Origin: Anabaena sp. PCC 7108
GTDB taxonomy: Bacteria; Cyanobacteriota; Cyanobacteriia; Cyanobacteriales; Nostocaceae
Length of the DNA stretch: 64,000 bases
NCBI RefSeq assembly: GCF_000332135.1
Contig: NZ_KB235896.1
Coordinates: 2,859,403-2,923,402 of the forward strand
Reading direction: 5' to 3'
Shown: positions 36,232 to 44,694 of the stretch, piece by piece
Layout: every line of letters begins with the position of its first letter
Numbering within the stretch: the stretch's first letter is position 1
The notes under the pieces: generated by a model
The model's input: the letters and a program-made list of their open reading frames with translations, nothing else
Database searches by the model: none
Told to the model about the DNA's origin: nothing
Position numbers and translations under genes: made by a program

Positions 36232-37374
36232 TTATACTGTATAATTTCCAGACACTTGTATTTTTAATTTTTGATTATTTTCTGCTTCTAAAGCCAATCT
36301 TCTGATGATTTCTTTTTGCTTTTTAGTGAAAACTGTCATATTGGCTTGTAAAAAATAATCTAGATATTGCACTGTCGCATCTGGGAAAATGATGTGACCA
36401 ACTACATTTTTTCCAGTAAGCTTTAATTTAGTAACAAAATCAACAGGTTTCCCATCCAGTTTTAAAGAATCTAAGTTGGAAAATAAAATCAGCTTGAATA
36501 AACCATCTTGAATATCAGAAAGTTTAGGTAAAGATTCTTTTGAAGAGTTTTTGGATTCTTGAATTATATACATATCATTATCAAAAACTATTTCATCAGG
36601 AGTTAAATAGTAAATTCCCCCTAAATAATTCTCAATACTAAAAGTTGCTTTTAATCCATCTGCTAAATATTCCAGTTTGTGAGAAGTCATAGCTTCACGC
36701 TTACTAGCGTTCTGGGAACCTTTAAGAGAAATATTTTTAAAGTGTTCAAATTCTTCTGTAATTTTCTGTAAATAATTGTCCATCCCTACTCGCGCATGAA
36801 TTATGACTCCAGTTCGATGAGAAATATCATCATAAGAATTCAGGGCTTTTTCAAAGATTTGCAAAAACTTTTTTTCAAATAAATTTTTATTCCAGTGCAA
36901 AGCACTTTGACGATAGGCTAATATTTCATGAATTTGATTGTTTACGAATTCATGGTTAAACTTTTGATTAGTAAGTTTATCCCTGGTTGCTTGTCCTTTT
37001 TTATTACTTTTTTGTGCTGTTTCATAATAGGCAAGTACAATATAAATATTCAGTAGATTCATCCAAGAAATTGTAGAGTATTGAATGATATCTCTATCTC
37101 CATCTTTACCCTCATCTTTAATTACTGGAATGATAGTTATAATTTTAGATGAATTATATGTAGCATAAATCCTTGCAAATGGATAACTTCTGGTTCTTTT
37201 TGGTGAAACCCACTTAGAATACGCAACTTCGGTTATAGGTGACTTTATTAATCCAGAACCACTTGCTTCATTAATATCAAAACTATCTATATTAATTTTA
37301 TTTAACTTTTCACCTAAGTAAGTTTTATAAGTTACTCCTTTGATAAATCCTGTAAAATGTATAATCTCAGCCAT
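36232..37374 (-). CDS. Putative type II restriction endonuclease
   Basis: A 380-residue protein that I cannot assign to a named enzyme. Its position, 7 bp before an adenine methyltransferase on the same strand, suggests the restriction partner. A possible PD-(D/E)XK site is EIVFDNDMYIIQESKNSS, with Asp265 or Asp267, Glu273 and Lys275 after a beta-strand, in the right order. An upstream helix with DGLKATFSIENYLG may carry the additional acidic residue. The C-terminus ends in a basic helix (KKQKEIIRRLALEAENNQKL). It is AT-rich and alone in this family as far as I can see. It is divergent from the GerMN lipoprotein, with 22 bp between the two start codons. Confidence 0.65.
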   Translation of the reverse strand: MAEIIHFTGFIKGVTYKTYLGEKLNKINIDSFDINEASGSGLIKSPITEVAYSKWVSPKRTRSYPFARIYATYNSSKIITIIPVIKDEGKDGDRDIIQYSTISWMNLLNIYIVLAYYETAQKSNKKGQATRDKLTNQKFNHEFVNNQIHEILAYRQSALHWNKNLFEKKFLQIFEKALNSYDDISHRTGVIIHARVGMDNYLQKITEEFEHFKNISLKGSQNASKREAMTSHKLEYLADGLKATFSIENYLGGIYYLTPDEIVFDNDMYIIQESKNSSKESLPKLSDIQDGLFKLILFSNLDSLKLDGKPVDFVTKLKLTGKNVVGHIIFPDATVQYLDYFLQANMTVFTKKQKEIIRRLALEAENNQKLKIQVSGNYTV

Positions 37375-37396
37375 TAATGCACCATTTTCTCAAATT

Positions 37397-37969
37397 ATGA
37401 ACAGCAAAAAAAGATATCTTTCGGCTCTGATTTTATTCGCTCTTTGCACCAGCATTAGTAGTTGTGCTACTAACAATACGGCTGATAATGGTCAAAGTCA
37501 AATTTCAACACCAACAACCATAACAAACGGCGAATCTCCACCTAGCAAAGTTGAGCCATATTCCACTACAAAATCTCCTAGTCAAGAGACACCTACTTCA
37601 AATTCTAAAGCTGTCTCTGGTAAAACTACCAATGTTACCCTATACACAAGTGATGAACAATGTCAAGTCTTAATTCCTAAACCAGCTTCAGTATCAGCAG
37701 ATGAACCCATGACGGAAGCCATTGGGAAAATCATAGAGCAAAGAGATACAGCGGACTTTAGCTTGTCTGGGTATCGAGTTAATGTTAACAATGGTGTTGC
37801 TACCGTTGATTTACGAATTGCTCCTGATTCAAAGCGGCAAATAACTTCTCTTTCTAGTTGTGAACAGTTTGCGCTGTTTGGTAGTCTCCGCAAAACCTTA
37901 ACTAGTAACGCCCAATGGAAAATTAAAGATGTCCGTTTCACAGAGCGAGATAAAGAAATTGCTCTCTAA
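37397..37969 (+). CDS. GerMN-domain lipoprotein
   Basis: A 190-residue lipoprotein from ATG 37397; an upstream GTG/ATG at 37340 would put 19 residues before the signal and overlap the nuclease gene, so it is rejected. The signal has lipobox SISSC (Cys near residue 22), then a Thr/Ser/Pro-rich linker of about 60 residues and a GerMN (sporulation/germination-type) domain: VTLYTSDEQCQVLIPKPASV, PMTEAIGKIIEQ, YRVNVNNGVATVDLRIAPDSKRQITSLSSCEQFALFGSLRKTL. GerMN domains in non-sporulating bacteria are envelope proteins of unknown role. Two Cys residues in the domain may form a disulfide. Confidence 0.85.
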   Translation: MNSKKRYLSALILFALCTSISSCATNNTADNGQSQISTPTTITNGESPPSKVEPYSTTKSPSQETPTSNSKAVSGKTTNVTLYTSDEQCQVLIPKPASVSADEPMTEAIGKIIEQRDTADFSLSGYRVNVNNGVATVDLRIAPDSKRQITSLSSCEQFALFGSLRKTLTSNAQWKIKDVRFTERDKEIAL

Positions 37970-38180
37970 TGAAGGTGCAGAGTATCTAGGACGAAAATCA
38001 TATTACTTAACTGATTCAAGTTGGACAGATTAGCTAAAAAGGTTTAAAATCTAAATAATTAGAGTAATTTTACCTATTGCTCAATGTACCCAAGCATAGT
38101 AAAGATTTTCTAGTGATTATGCCCAGATACAGAATTACACTATTAAGATAAAAAAGTCTTTAGTCAAGGAGGGCAAACAC

Positions 38181-38303
38181 ATGGATGTTAAGCTGATTTT
38201 AGTAGGATTAACCGTTATATTTACTATTTCATGCTTATTTTTCGGCACGAAGAACGGATTTTATGATTCAGATAACTATCATGGCAACGGTTCTGCACAT
38301 TGA
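38181..38303 (+). CDS. 40-aa single-helix membrane protein (possible NdhP)
   Basis: A 40-residue protein that is too short for standard gene calling. It has a strong Shine-Dalgarno AAGGAGG 8 bases before ATG 38181, one membrane helix (LILVGLTVIFTISCLFF) and a conserved-looking polar tail GTKNGFYDSDNYHGNGSAH. Size, single helix and tail recall the NDH-1 complex subunit NdhP of cyanobacteria, which sits in thylakoid membranes and supports cyclic electron flow; this is from memory and not checked. It could instead be another single-helix photosynthetic miniprotein. It lies 211 bp after the GerMN gene and 138 bp before a TnpB relic. Confidence 0.6.
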   Translation: MDVKLILVGLTVIFTISCLFFGTKNGFYDSDNYHGNGSAH

Positions 38304-38441
38304 TAGAATTCATTGATCTTTTGTGGGGTTAAGGCTCTTCCTGTGGGTGTTATATCAATTCACTTAATTAAAGCTACAAATGAATCTCCGGATCACCGCG
38401 TCTATCCATTTGTATCAATTTTTAAGTGAAACAGTATTAGT

Positions 38442-38576
38442 CTAAATCAAGACTTGAATACTGTGATTAATCTATCAAAGGCGGCTGGCTTAGTCGTGTC
38501 TGCCTGTGGACGGGGAGAAAAACCGACAGTCCCGGAAGAAGCAGGAAGTAAATCTCAATGTCTGGATAATTTCTAG
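38442..38576 (+). pseudogene. TnpB C-terminal relic (IS200/IS605-type)
   Basis: The last 45 codons of a TnpB-like nuclease: the RuvC-III-like segment QDLNTVINL is followed by AGLVVSACGRGEKPTVPEEAGSK and a stop at 38574-38576, an ending common to cyanobacterial IS605/IS1341-type TnpB proteins. No upstream TnpB coding sequence remains. The 3' end of tnpB usually encodes part of the guide (omega) RNA scaffold, which may still be here. It ends 15 bp before the hydrolase start codon. Confidence 0.75.
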
Positions 38577-38591
38577 CGTTGTATTATTTTT

Positions 38592-40298
38592 ATGGAGCAG
38601 GAGAGCATGAGGGATGATCTGTCGTTATCCTCTCACCCTGATACTGGGGAAGCGCCTAGTGAATTAGAGTGTTTTCCCTACAGTGTCCAACATCAGGATG
38701 AAGGCTTATGTTTATTAGTGCGGATGGGACCACACCGCATTTTGTTAGATTGTGGTTTGGCGGATATTTCATTGCTGACGGGAGAATTGACTAAATCGAC
38801 AGCGCGGGGTTCCGAGCTACCAGCAGATGTAGTATTAGTTAGTCATGCTCACCCAGATCATGCTAGAGGTTTGCTGGGGCTAAATCAAGCTTTTCCGCAT
38901 TTACCAATTTATGCCAGTGAAGTAACTAGTAAGTTATTGCCGCTAAATTGGCCAGAACAAGAGCCTGAAGGAATTCCGGCATTTTGTCAGGCGCTGCCGT
39001 TGCGATCGCCTATAGAAATTCAAGAGAATCTGGTGGTAGAATTATTCCCTGCTGGTCATATGCCAGGGGCGGTGGCTATTCTGCTGACTTATCATACCCA
39101 GCACCGAGATTACAAATTACTTTACACAGGGGATTTTTTCTTATCCAATTCCCGGCTAGTAGATGGATTACGGTTGGAGGAATTGCGGGGATTAGATTTA
39201 GATGTGCTGCTAATTGAAGGTAGCTATGGCACATCTCGCCATCCCCACCGCCGCAATCAAGAAAATCAACTAGCTGAAAGAATTCATCGCGCCATTACCG
39301 CCAGTGCGTCAGAGGCGATCGCAGATCATTATTCTGTGATTCTCCCTACACCTGCTTTAGGGTTAGGTCAAGAACTACTGATGCTGTTACGCTCTCATCA
39401 CCATTTTACCGGACGAGACTTAGATATTTGGGTGGATGGGGCTGTTGCTGCTGGCTGCGATGCCTATTTAGAACTTTTATCTCATCTACCGGCATCAGTC
39501 CAGAACTTTGCTCGTCATCAACCTTTATTTTGGGATGAACGAGTCCGTCCCCGTGTGCGGCGGTTGAAGGCAGAAAATCTAGCGACTCTGGGCAGTTCAC
39601 CCTGTATTCTCCTCACTGACTCTACAGCGGATTTGGCGAAATACTGCCAGCCGAACACAGGCCCTTGGCTGATTCTGCTGCCAGAAAAAATTGATATAAA
39701 AGTTAATCAAGAATATTTAGCAAAGACTACTGTTGAAAGCTATCTGATGGCTCAACATAGTGATGGACCAGGTACAACACAGCTAATTCATAATTTACGT
39801 CCCCAGCACGTTGTTTTTGTTCACGGTTCTCCTGCCTACTTAGCCGACTTGACTAGCTTAGAAGAGCTACAAAATCGTTATCATGTGCATTCTCCGGCGG
39901 CTGGTATTTTAGTAGAACTGCCCATTGGTGAGACATTTTTACAACCAGCTGCTCCAGAAACTAATTATGAAGGCGAGTTAACAGAGTTGGGAACAGTAAT
40001 TACAATCACCCTCCCCGATGCGATTACAGCTGATCAACGTTGGCGACAATTTGCAGATACAGGTTTAATAGAAGCCCGTTGGCAAGGGGAAGAATTAGTC
40101 TTGCGGGGGTTGTCTCAACGAGAACTGCTCAACCAAAATAAAGATCGCTGTACATGGTCTGAACTAGAATGCTGTGGTACGTGCCGATACCAAAGAGGAC
40201 AGCGGTGTTGGAATGCCGCCGCCCCATTGTATAACTTCAAAGTTACCCTTGAAGGTTATTGTCCAGCCTTTGAGAGGCTATCTAATCATGAGTCTTGA
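38592..40298 (+). CDS. Metallo-beta-lactamase-fold hydrolase with Cys-rich tail
   Basis: A 568-residue cytoplasmic hydrolase. The zinc motif VSHAHPDHARGLLGL lies at residues 82-96 (His85, His87, Asp89, His90); later metal ligands are in VELFPAGHMPGAVAILL and LYTGDFFLSNSRLVDGL, the pattern of RNA-processing beta-CASP or related enzymes rather than lactamases. A beta-CASP-like insert is followed by HSPAAGILVELPIGETF. The C-terminal 50 residues contain at least seven Cys (C520, C527, C528, C531 and three more) and probably bind zinc or an iron-sulfur cluster, unlike RNase J or CPSF. ATG 38592 is used; ATG 38607 is an alternative. A TnpB relic lies just upstream. Substrate unknown. Confidence 0.88.
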   Translation: MEQESMRDDLSLSSHPDTGEAPSELECFPYSVQHQDEGLCLLVRMGPHRILLDCGLADISLLTGELTKSTARGSELPADVVLVSHAHPDHARGLLGLNQAFPHLPIYASEVTSKLLPLNWPEQEPEGIPAFCQALPLRSPIEIQENLVVELFPAGHMPGAVAILLTYHTQHRDYKLLYTGDFFLSNSRLVDGLRLEELRGLDLDVLLIEGSYGTSRHPHRRNQENQLAERIHRAITASASEAIADHYSVILPTPALGLGQELLMLLRSHHHFTGRDLDIWVDGAVAAGCDAYLELLSHLPASVQNFARHQPLFWDERVRPRVRRLKAENLATLGSSPCILLTDSTADLAKYCQPNTGPWLILLPEKIDIKVNQEYLAKTTVESYLMAQHSDGPGTTQLIHNLRPQHVVFVHGSPAYLADLTSLEELQNRYHVHSPAAGILVELPIGETFLQPAAPETNYEGELTELGTVITITLPDAITADQRWRQFADTGLIEARWQGEELVLRGLSQRELLNQNKDRCTWSELECCGTCRYQRGQRCWNAAAPLYNFKVTLEGYCPAFERLSNHES

Positions 40299-40341
40299 AT
40301 CAGGATTGGCGATTCAAAACTCAAAACTTACTCAGATATAA

Positions 40342-40653
40342 TTAGTCTGGATTTGAGTCTGTGTATGGGTTGCGGATACGCTCCGCCTCAGGACAATCTT
40401 CAGTCATGAGAGGTTCCACATTACCCCGTGGTACGGAAGCTAATTTTTGCGTTACAGCGCCAATGCTTTCTAGGCGAACCATCTCTTCCCAAGAACAAAC
40501 TTCGTCTTCTTCGTCTGTTTCATAGCGTAGAGTCACTAAATCACCCTCTATATCGATGATGCGGGCCCGCTCTATCCAGCGTTGCTGATCCCGCAAAAAA
40601 ACACATACCTCCCGCCCGTCGCAACACAGTTGATAAATCTTGCGGTGTAGCAT
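40342..40653 (-). CDS. Conserved cyanobacterial protein (DUF6679-like)
   Basis: A 103-residue soluble protein with a compact beta-rich part: MLHRKIYQLCCDGREVCVFLRDQQRWIERARIIDIEGDLVTLRYETDEEDEVCSWEEMVRLESIGAVTQKL, followed by a polar tail. It is reminiscent of a small Sm/Tudor-like barrel, but that is only an impression. I recall it as the DUF6679 family, present in most cyanobacteria, with no known function. It converges on the hydrolase gene. Confidence 0.8.
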   Translation of the reverse strand: MLHRKIYQLCCDGREVCVFLRDQQRWIERARIIDIEGDLVTLRYETDEEDEVCSWEEMVRLESIGAVTQKLASVPRGNVEPLMTEDCPEAERIRNPYTDSNPD

Positions 40654-41038
40654 GTACTGCTTCTGCCTTTTTAAACAACGTAGTTAAACCTGTCAAAATT
40701 CGGGTTTTACCCCAGTAAAATACACCCTTAAGAGGTCAATTCTACAGTTCAGAACTAGTACAAGGTGGCAGAAATCAATCTACAATTCAAAATTGATAAA
40801 AAACTTAGTTCATAAGATTTGGGAATTTTGAATTTTGTAGATACTCTGTAGACGCAAAGCGACTTGGTGAGTATTTTGAATTCCGCGTAGGCATCGCCTC
40901 TCGCAGAGAAGCGGTACTAGTTAAGTCTCTTAACCCAATCTAACAATAACTTGGTTGTAGTAGTTAGATATAGGGAAAGCTTGGGTCATAAACATATGGT
41001 GACTGTATCAGTTGAATTCAATCTCTTTTGGGGCAATG
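40654..41038. other. 385-bp gap with dispersed repeat
   Basis: No gene is seen. A small dispersed repeat with GCGTAGGCATCGCCTCTCGC and CGCAGAGAAGCG lies at 40885-40913. The first 100 bases should carry the promoter of the DUF6679-like gene. Confidence 0.55.
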
Positions 41039-41338
41039 CTAGAGAATGTCTACTTCATAGAAGTCAAACAATTCTGGATTTGTCCTAACCAGGTTAATAT
41101 GTGGTGGTGATTCCTTACTACCGTTATGTAATAAATAGTACTGCAAAACAAGCGATGATTGCGGTTGTTTGAGTTGCCTACTTGTAGTCATTGGCATTTC
41201 TAGGAAGTCTGGGGACTTGGCTGTACTTTTAACCCTTAATGTATTTGATCTTAACTCATTCTGTGGCTTACCTTCATTGTTTTCAACAACAATACCTGAA
41301 GAGTTTTGAGTTTTTATTTGTAACCTGTGATAATACAA
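41039..41338 (-). CDS. Hypothetical 99-aa protein
   Basis: A short open frame without recognisable domain. The C-terminal half (SSLVLQYYLLHNGSKESPPHINLVRTNPELFDFYEVDIL) looks like ordinary protein, the N-terminal half is polar. No strong Shine-Dalgarno was seen. It may be real or chance; codon content is not distinctive enough to decide. Confidence 0.4.
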   Translation of the reverse strand: MYYHRLQIKTQNSSGIVVENNEGKPQNELRSNTLRVKSTAKSPDFLEMPMTTSRQLKQPQSSLVLQYYLLHNGSKESPPHINLVRTNPELFDFYEVDIL

Positions 41339-41542
41339 CCGTATTTTACAGACTCGATTGATGTCAAGTGTATTTTTGCCATCTACTTAGTAGTGTGGCG
41401 GCAGACAAAAGGTATTGTAGTAGTCTTAATTAATGTTAACCTGCAATGATTCCCAAACAGGCAGGCAGTAAAATTCTATATTCGGATCATTCCGGCTGTA
41501 TATTAAATTTTGTGGAGCAATTGTTAGTGAGATTAAGTGAGA

Positions 41543-41749
41543 TTAGTTGAGGATAGGGAATTTCATCAGGTTTTTGGACGAAGCTTCTCGCTTAATTTTA
41601 CCTGTGTGAATGGCTTCGTATAGAGATTCAATATCTTTTAAATCTTCTGGTTGATAGCACTTGGTCTCTAATACCTGACGCAGTAAACCCTCAGATTCAA
41701 CACTAAGATATCCAGTTTGGAAAGCAGATGCGATAAGTGTACGAATCAT
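41543..41749 (-). CDS. Small helical cyanobacterial protein
   Basis: A 68-residue protein with the sequence MIRTLIASAFQTGYLSVESE and QVLETKCYQPEDLKDIESLYEAIHTGKIKREAS, which reads as two or three helices and looks like a small conserved cyanobacterial family of unknown role. It is alone, with AT-rich flanks. Confidence 0.6.
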   Translation of the reverse strand: MIRTLIASAFQTGYLSVESEGLLRQVLETKCYQPEDLKDIESLYEAIHTGKIKREASSKNLMKFPILN

Positions 41750-42055
41750 GATAAATAGGGCATAATGAAAGGTTTATCAGTCCTAGTATGAAACATTTGC
41801 TTGCTAATTACATTGATATAGAACAGTAAAATCCAGTGATTGTCATTACATTATTATTGTGATTTCAATCACGAAAATCTTACAAGAATACTATGATTTG
41901 CAAGGCTCTCACGGAATTACTTAGAAGTTAATACTACAAAAAAAGTGGTTATTTAATTGAAACGGTTAGCGAATGGTTCGTATTTAAATATACAGATGCA
42001 TCAACACTTTAAGTAATTTTTATTACTTAAAAGTACAAATTGCCAAAATATTTAA
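41750..42055. other. 306-bp AT-rich gap
   Basis: This is upstream of the small helical protein gene and downstream of nif3. It is AT-rich and I find no gene, repeat or terminator with confidence. Confidence 0.5.
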
Positions 42056-42865
42056 TCAGGGTAAAAACTGCCGGAAATCCTCATCCCTTTGACTTAATTG
42101 CACCCAATCTAAGTTGAGAGTTTGGAATTTTTGTACCAAGCGATCGCACGCTGGGCGTTCAGTGGCATAATGTCCAGCATCTATAAGAATGAGTTCCTTG
42201 TCTCTACTTTCTTGGAATTGATGGAACTTACAATCAGAGGTAAGATAAGCTTGAGCTTTGGTTTTGACAACTTCGGAAATAAAACCTGCACCCGAACCAC
42301 CCAAAACCGCAACTCGTGAAATCTTTTGCTGCAAATCAGCCGTAGGGGAAAAAATCAACTTTGGCGGATTCAGTCGAGTTTGAATGGTGGTCAATAATTC
42401 CTGTAAAGTCAGAGATGGTTCCAGCATTCCTACACGTCCATAACCTAAACCTGCTTGGGTAGGGACTATGGGAGATACTGCTTGCAGTTGTAGCATTTGT
42501 GCTAAAACATCCGCTGTGCCATCTTTTACCTGATCAAAATTTGTATGAGCGCTATATACACCAATTTTGTGAGTAAAAGATAACCGCACCATTTCTGTAA
42601 GTGCTTCCCCAGTGCATAAAGATTTGAGGGGATGAAAAATCAGAGGATGATGGGCAAAAATCAGATTAGCATTCAGAGATATCGCTTCTTGCATTACCGC
42701 TAACGTTGGAGTCAAACACACCAACACCCTTGCTTCTTCCGGCAATACACCTGGTTCAATCTGCCAACCACAATTATCCCAGCTTTCACACCAAGCGGGA
42801 TTTGCCCATTCTTCAAACCAGTTAATTAAATCAGCAATTTTCATAGATATTTTAGGCACAGTCAT
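42056..42865 (-). CDS. Nif3-like dinuclear metal-binding protein
   Basis: A 269-residue protein of the Nif3/YqfO/YbgI family, which forms a hexameric ring with a two-metal site and has been linked to GTP cyclohydrolase I type 2 activity. Metal ligands are visible in NLIFAHHPLIFHPLK and IGVYSAHTNFDQVKDGTADVLA, and near the end in LILIDAGHYATERPACDRL. The length is close to the E. coli YbgI form, without the extra central domain of long homologues. ATG 42865 is used; ATG 42844 (MKIADLINWF) is the more conserved alternative. The YjbQ gene lies upstream on the same strand. Confidence 0.95.
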   Translation of the reverse strand: MTVPKISMKIADLINWFEEWANPAWCESWDNCGWQIEPGVLPEEARVLVCLTPTLAVMQEAISLNANLIFAHHPLIFHPLKSLCTGEALTEMVRLSFTHKIGVYSAHTNFDQVKDGTADVLAQMLQLQAVSPIVPTQAGLGYGRVGMLEPSLTLQELLTTIQTRLNPPKLIFSPTADLQQKISRVAVLGGSGAGFISEVVKTKAQAYLTSDCKFHQFQESRDKELILIDAGHYATERPACDRLVQKFQTLNLDWVQLSQRDEDFRQFLP

Positions 42866-43089
42866 CCGTAATTATATCAAGCGCTATGTTGTTAATTGTT
42901 AAGATACATCGTACTTTATCTAAAGCTAAGATGAACTTTTTACACCAGGAGTGCTGAATGTGGGTTAAAGATTTATAGTTAGGGAACCACACGGAGACAG
43001 GGGGGACGCGGAGACGCGGAGAGTTTTTTTTGACAAGTCATTAAGCGAACATGAAATCAAATCGGCTTGATATCTACTGTACTGGTAGC

Positions 43090-43503
43090 TTATCCAGAAA
43101 TGTGAACTACCAACTCTCTTGTTTGACTGCGCTGACGATGTTCCCAAATATAGATGCCTTGCCATGTTCCCAACACTAAATAACCATTATTAATAGGTAT
43201 TTGTTCGGAAGTATGAGTTAAAACTGTGCGAATATGGCCTGGCATATCATCTGCACCTTCGGCATCATGGATATAATGGTTGCCTTCTGGGACTAATTTA
43301 GCCATGAAATTTGCTAAATCTATTAATACATCAGGATCTGCATTTTCTTGAATGACTAAACTGGCAGAAGTGTGACGCAAAAATAAAGTACAAAGTCCAG
43401 TTTTTACTCCTGATTCGGCAACTATGGCGGCGATTTTGGCGGTAATGTTTTGAAATGATTTCCCAGTAGTGGAAACTTTCAATAATTTTTGGTAATGTGT
43501 CAT
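43090..43503 (-). CDS. YjbQ/UPF0047 family protein
   Basis: A 137-residue small enzyme-like protein: GKSFQNITAKIAAIVAESGVKTGLCTLFLRHTSASLVIQENADPDV with the metal-binding His region, then HYIHDAEGADDMPGHIRTVLTHTSEQIPINNGYLVLGTWQGIYIWEHR. Members show secondary thiamine-phosphate synthase activity in vitro, but the physiological role is unclear. The length is normal. It lies between the glycosyltransferase and nif3 genes, all on the minus strand. Confidence 0.95.
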   Translation of the reverse strand: MTHYQKLLKVSTTGKSFQNITAKIAAIVAESGVKTGLCTLFLRHTSASLVIQENADPDVLIDLANFMAKLVPEGNHYIHDAEGADDMPGHIRTVLTHTSEQIPINNGYLVLGTWQGIYIWEHRQRSQTRELVVHISG

Positions 43504-43554
43504 ACCAATTTTAGATTTTAGATTTTAGATTGAGAAGTATTTCTTCAATATTAT

Positions 43555-44637
43555 CTACATTGATTGAAAATAATTTATCACAGATTTAGCTATAGTTTCG
43601 TTTCCATCTTTAGCTAAGGGTTGATTTTGTTTTGGTGGTTGGGGTGAGTCATGAAGAAAATCCCAATTTCCTTGAAAGAAATCTTTGGGGTTGATGATTT
43701 GATGTTGGTTGTAATTTTTTATTCCTTCTAAGAGTAAAACAGCTTCAGCAAAATCATCACGAGGGATGGTAATAATAGGTAATTCTAAACGCGTAGCTTC
43801 TGCAAAAGTACTATAACCTGGTTTAGAAATAACTCGTCCACAAATTGGCATAAAATCAACTGGACGATATTGACGATTTGTCACTTTAACTAAGTTTGGT
43901 AAATCAGGTGCTGAAGAATCAAAAGTGATAAATTGCCAATCGGAAAACTTATCAATATTATTATAAGGAATTTCCTGTAAACCTAAACCACCAAAGGTAA
44001 GTAAAATAGTTTTTTCTAGCGGTGCTGTTATTCCCCAATTAGCGCGTAATTCCTCAGCAGGGAAGTTTGGAGAACTACCTGTTAAACCCACATCTGTGAT
44101 ATTAGCAAAAGCTGGCATAGATTCGTGAAAGGGAAAACGAAACAAGCGATCGCTTTTTGCATACCAATCATTAATCCAATCAGCAATTTCTATAAATTCC
44201 CCACCCCAATCTCGATAAATAAAGTCCCAACCAAAGTTACTCATCATCCAGCAGGGAATATTTGCTGCTTTTGCAAATCCAGCTGCGAGAAAGGGAATAT
44301 CTGCCAATATGAGATTAACACGATTTTGACGAATGAAATTAACTTCAGATGCAATTAAAGAATTTTGATTTTTTTTAATTTCTTTTAACTTGGCTAAGGT
44401 TGCTGATTTATCCATCGTTAAACTATCAGTTTGGATGACACCTAAATCAAATGCCCTTTGACGGAGGATAAAATCACCTTTTATATAAGATTCTAACAAC
44501 CAGCGGGGAGCAGTGGTGACTAATATTAATAATATTTCTGGACACAGTTTTTGAATTGTTGCAGCTATTGATGCGGTACGGGTAGCATGGCCAAAGCCGT
44601 GATTGGTGATGGCTATATATAGGATAGGGCGTTCCAT
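43555..44637 (-). CDS. Glycosyltransferase (GT-B, MurG/UGT-like)
   Basis: A 360-residue GT-B fold enzyme. The N-terminus YIAITNHGFGHATRTASIA is the glycine-rich acceptor loop typical of the GT28/UGT group; the C-terminal nucleotide-sugar part has TILLTFGGLGLQEIP and VISKPGYSTFAEATRLELPIITIPRDDFAEA. No membrane helix or signal peptide is present. Donor and acceptor cannot be read from sequence; galactosyl or lipid glycosylation are possible. The gene shares its strand with yjbQ, 51 bp downstream, and the aminotransferase gene, 57 bp upstream. Confidence 0.88.
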   Translation of the reverse strand: MERPILYIAITNHGFGHATRTASIAATIQKLCPEILLILVTTAPRWLLESYIKGDFILRQRAFDLGVIQTDSLTMDKSATLAKLKEIKKNQNSLIASEVNFIRQNRVNLILADIPFLAAGFAKAANIPCWMMSNFGWDFIYRDWGGEFIEIADWINDWYAKSDRLFRFPFHESMPAFANITDVGLTGSSPNFPAEELRANWGITAPLEKTILLTFGGLGLQEIPYNNIDKFSDWQFITFDSSAPDLPNLVKVTNRQYRPVDFMPICGRVISKPGYSTFAEATRLELPIITIPRDDFAEAVLLLEGIKNYNQHQIINPKDFFQGNWDFLHDSPQPPKQNQPLAKDGNETIAKSVINYFQSM

Positions 44638-44694
44638 TTTAGGTTTTAGGTTTTGGGGTTTTTACCGCAAATAAAAAAGATGCGGAGAACTTGT

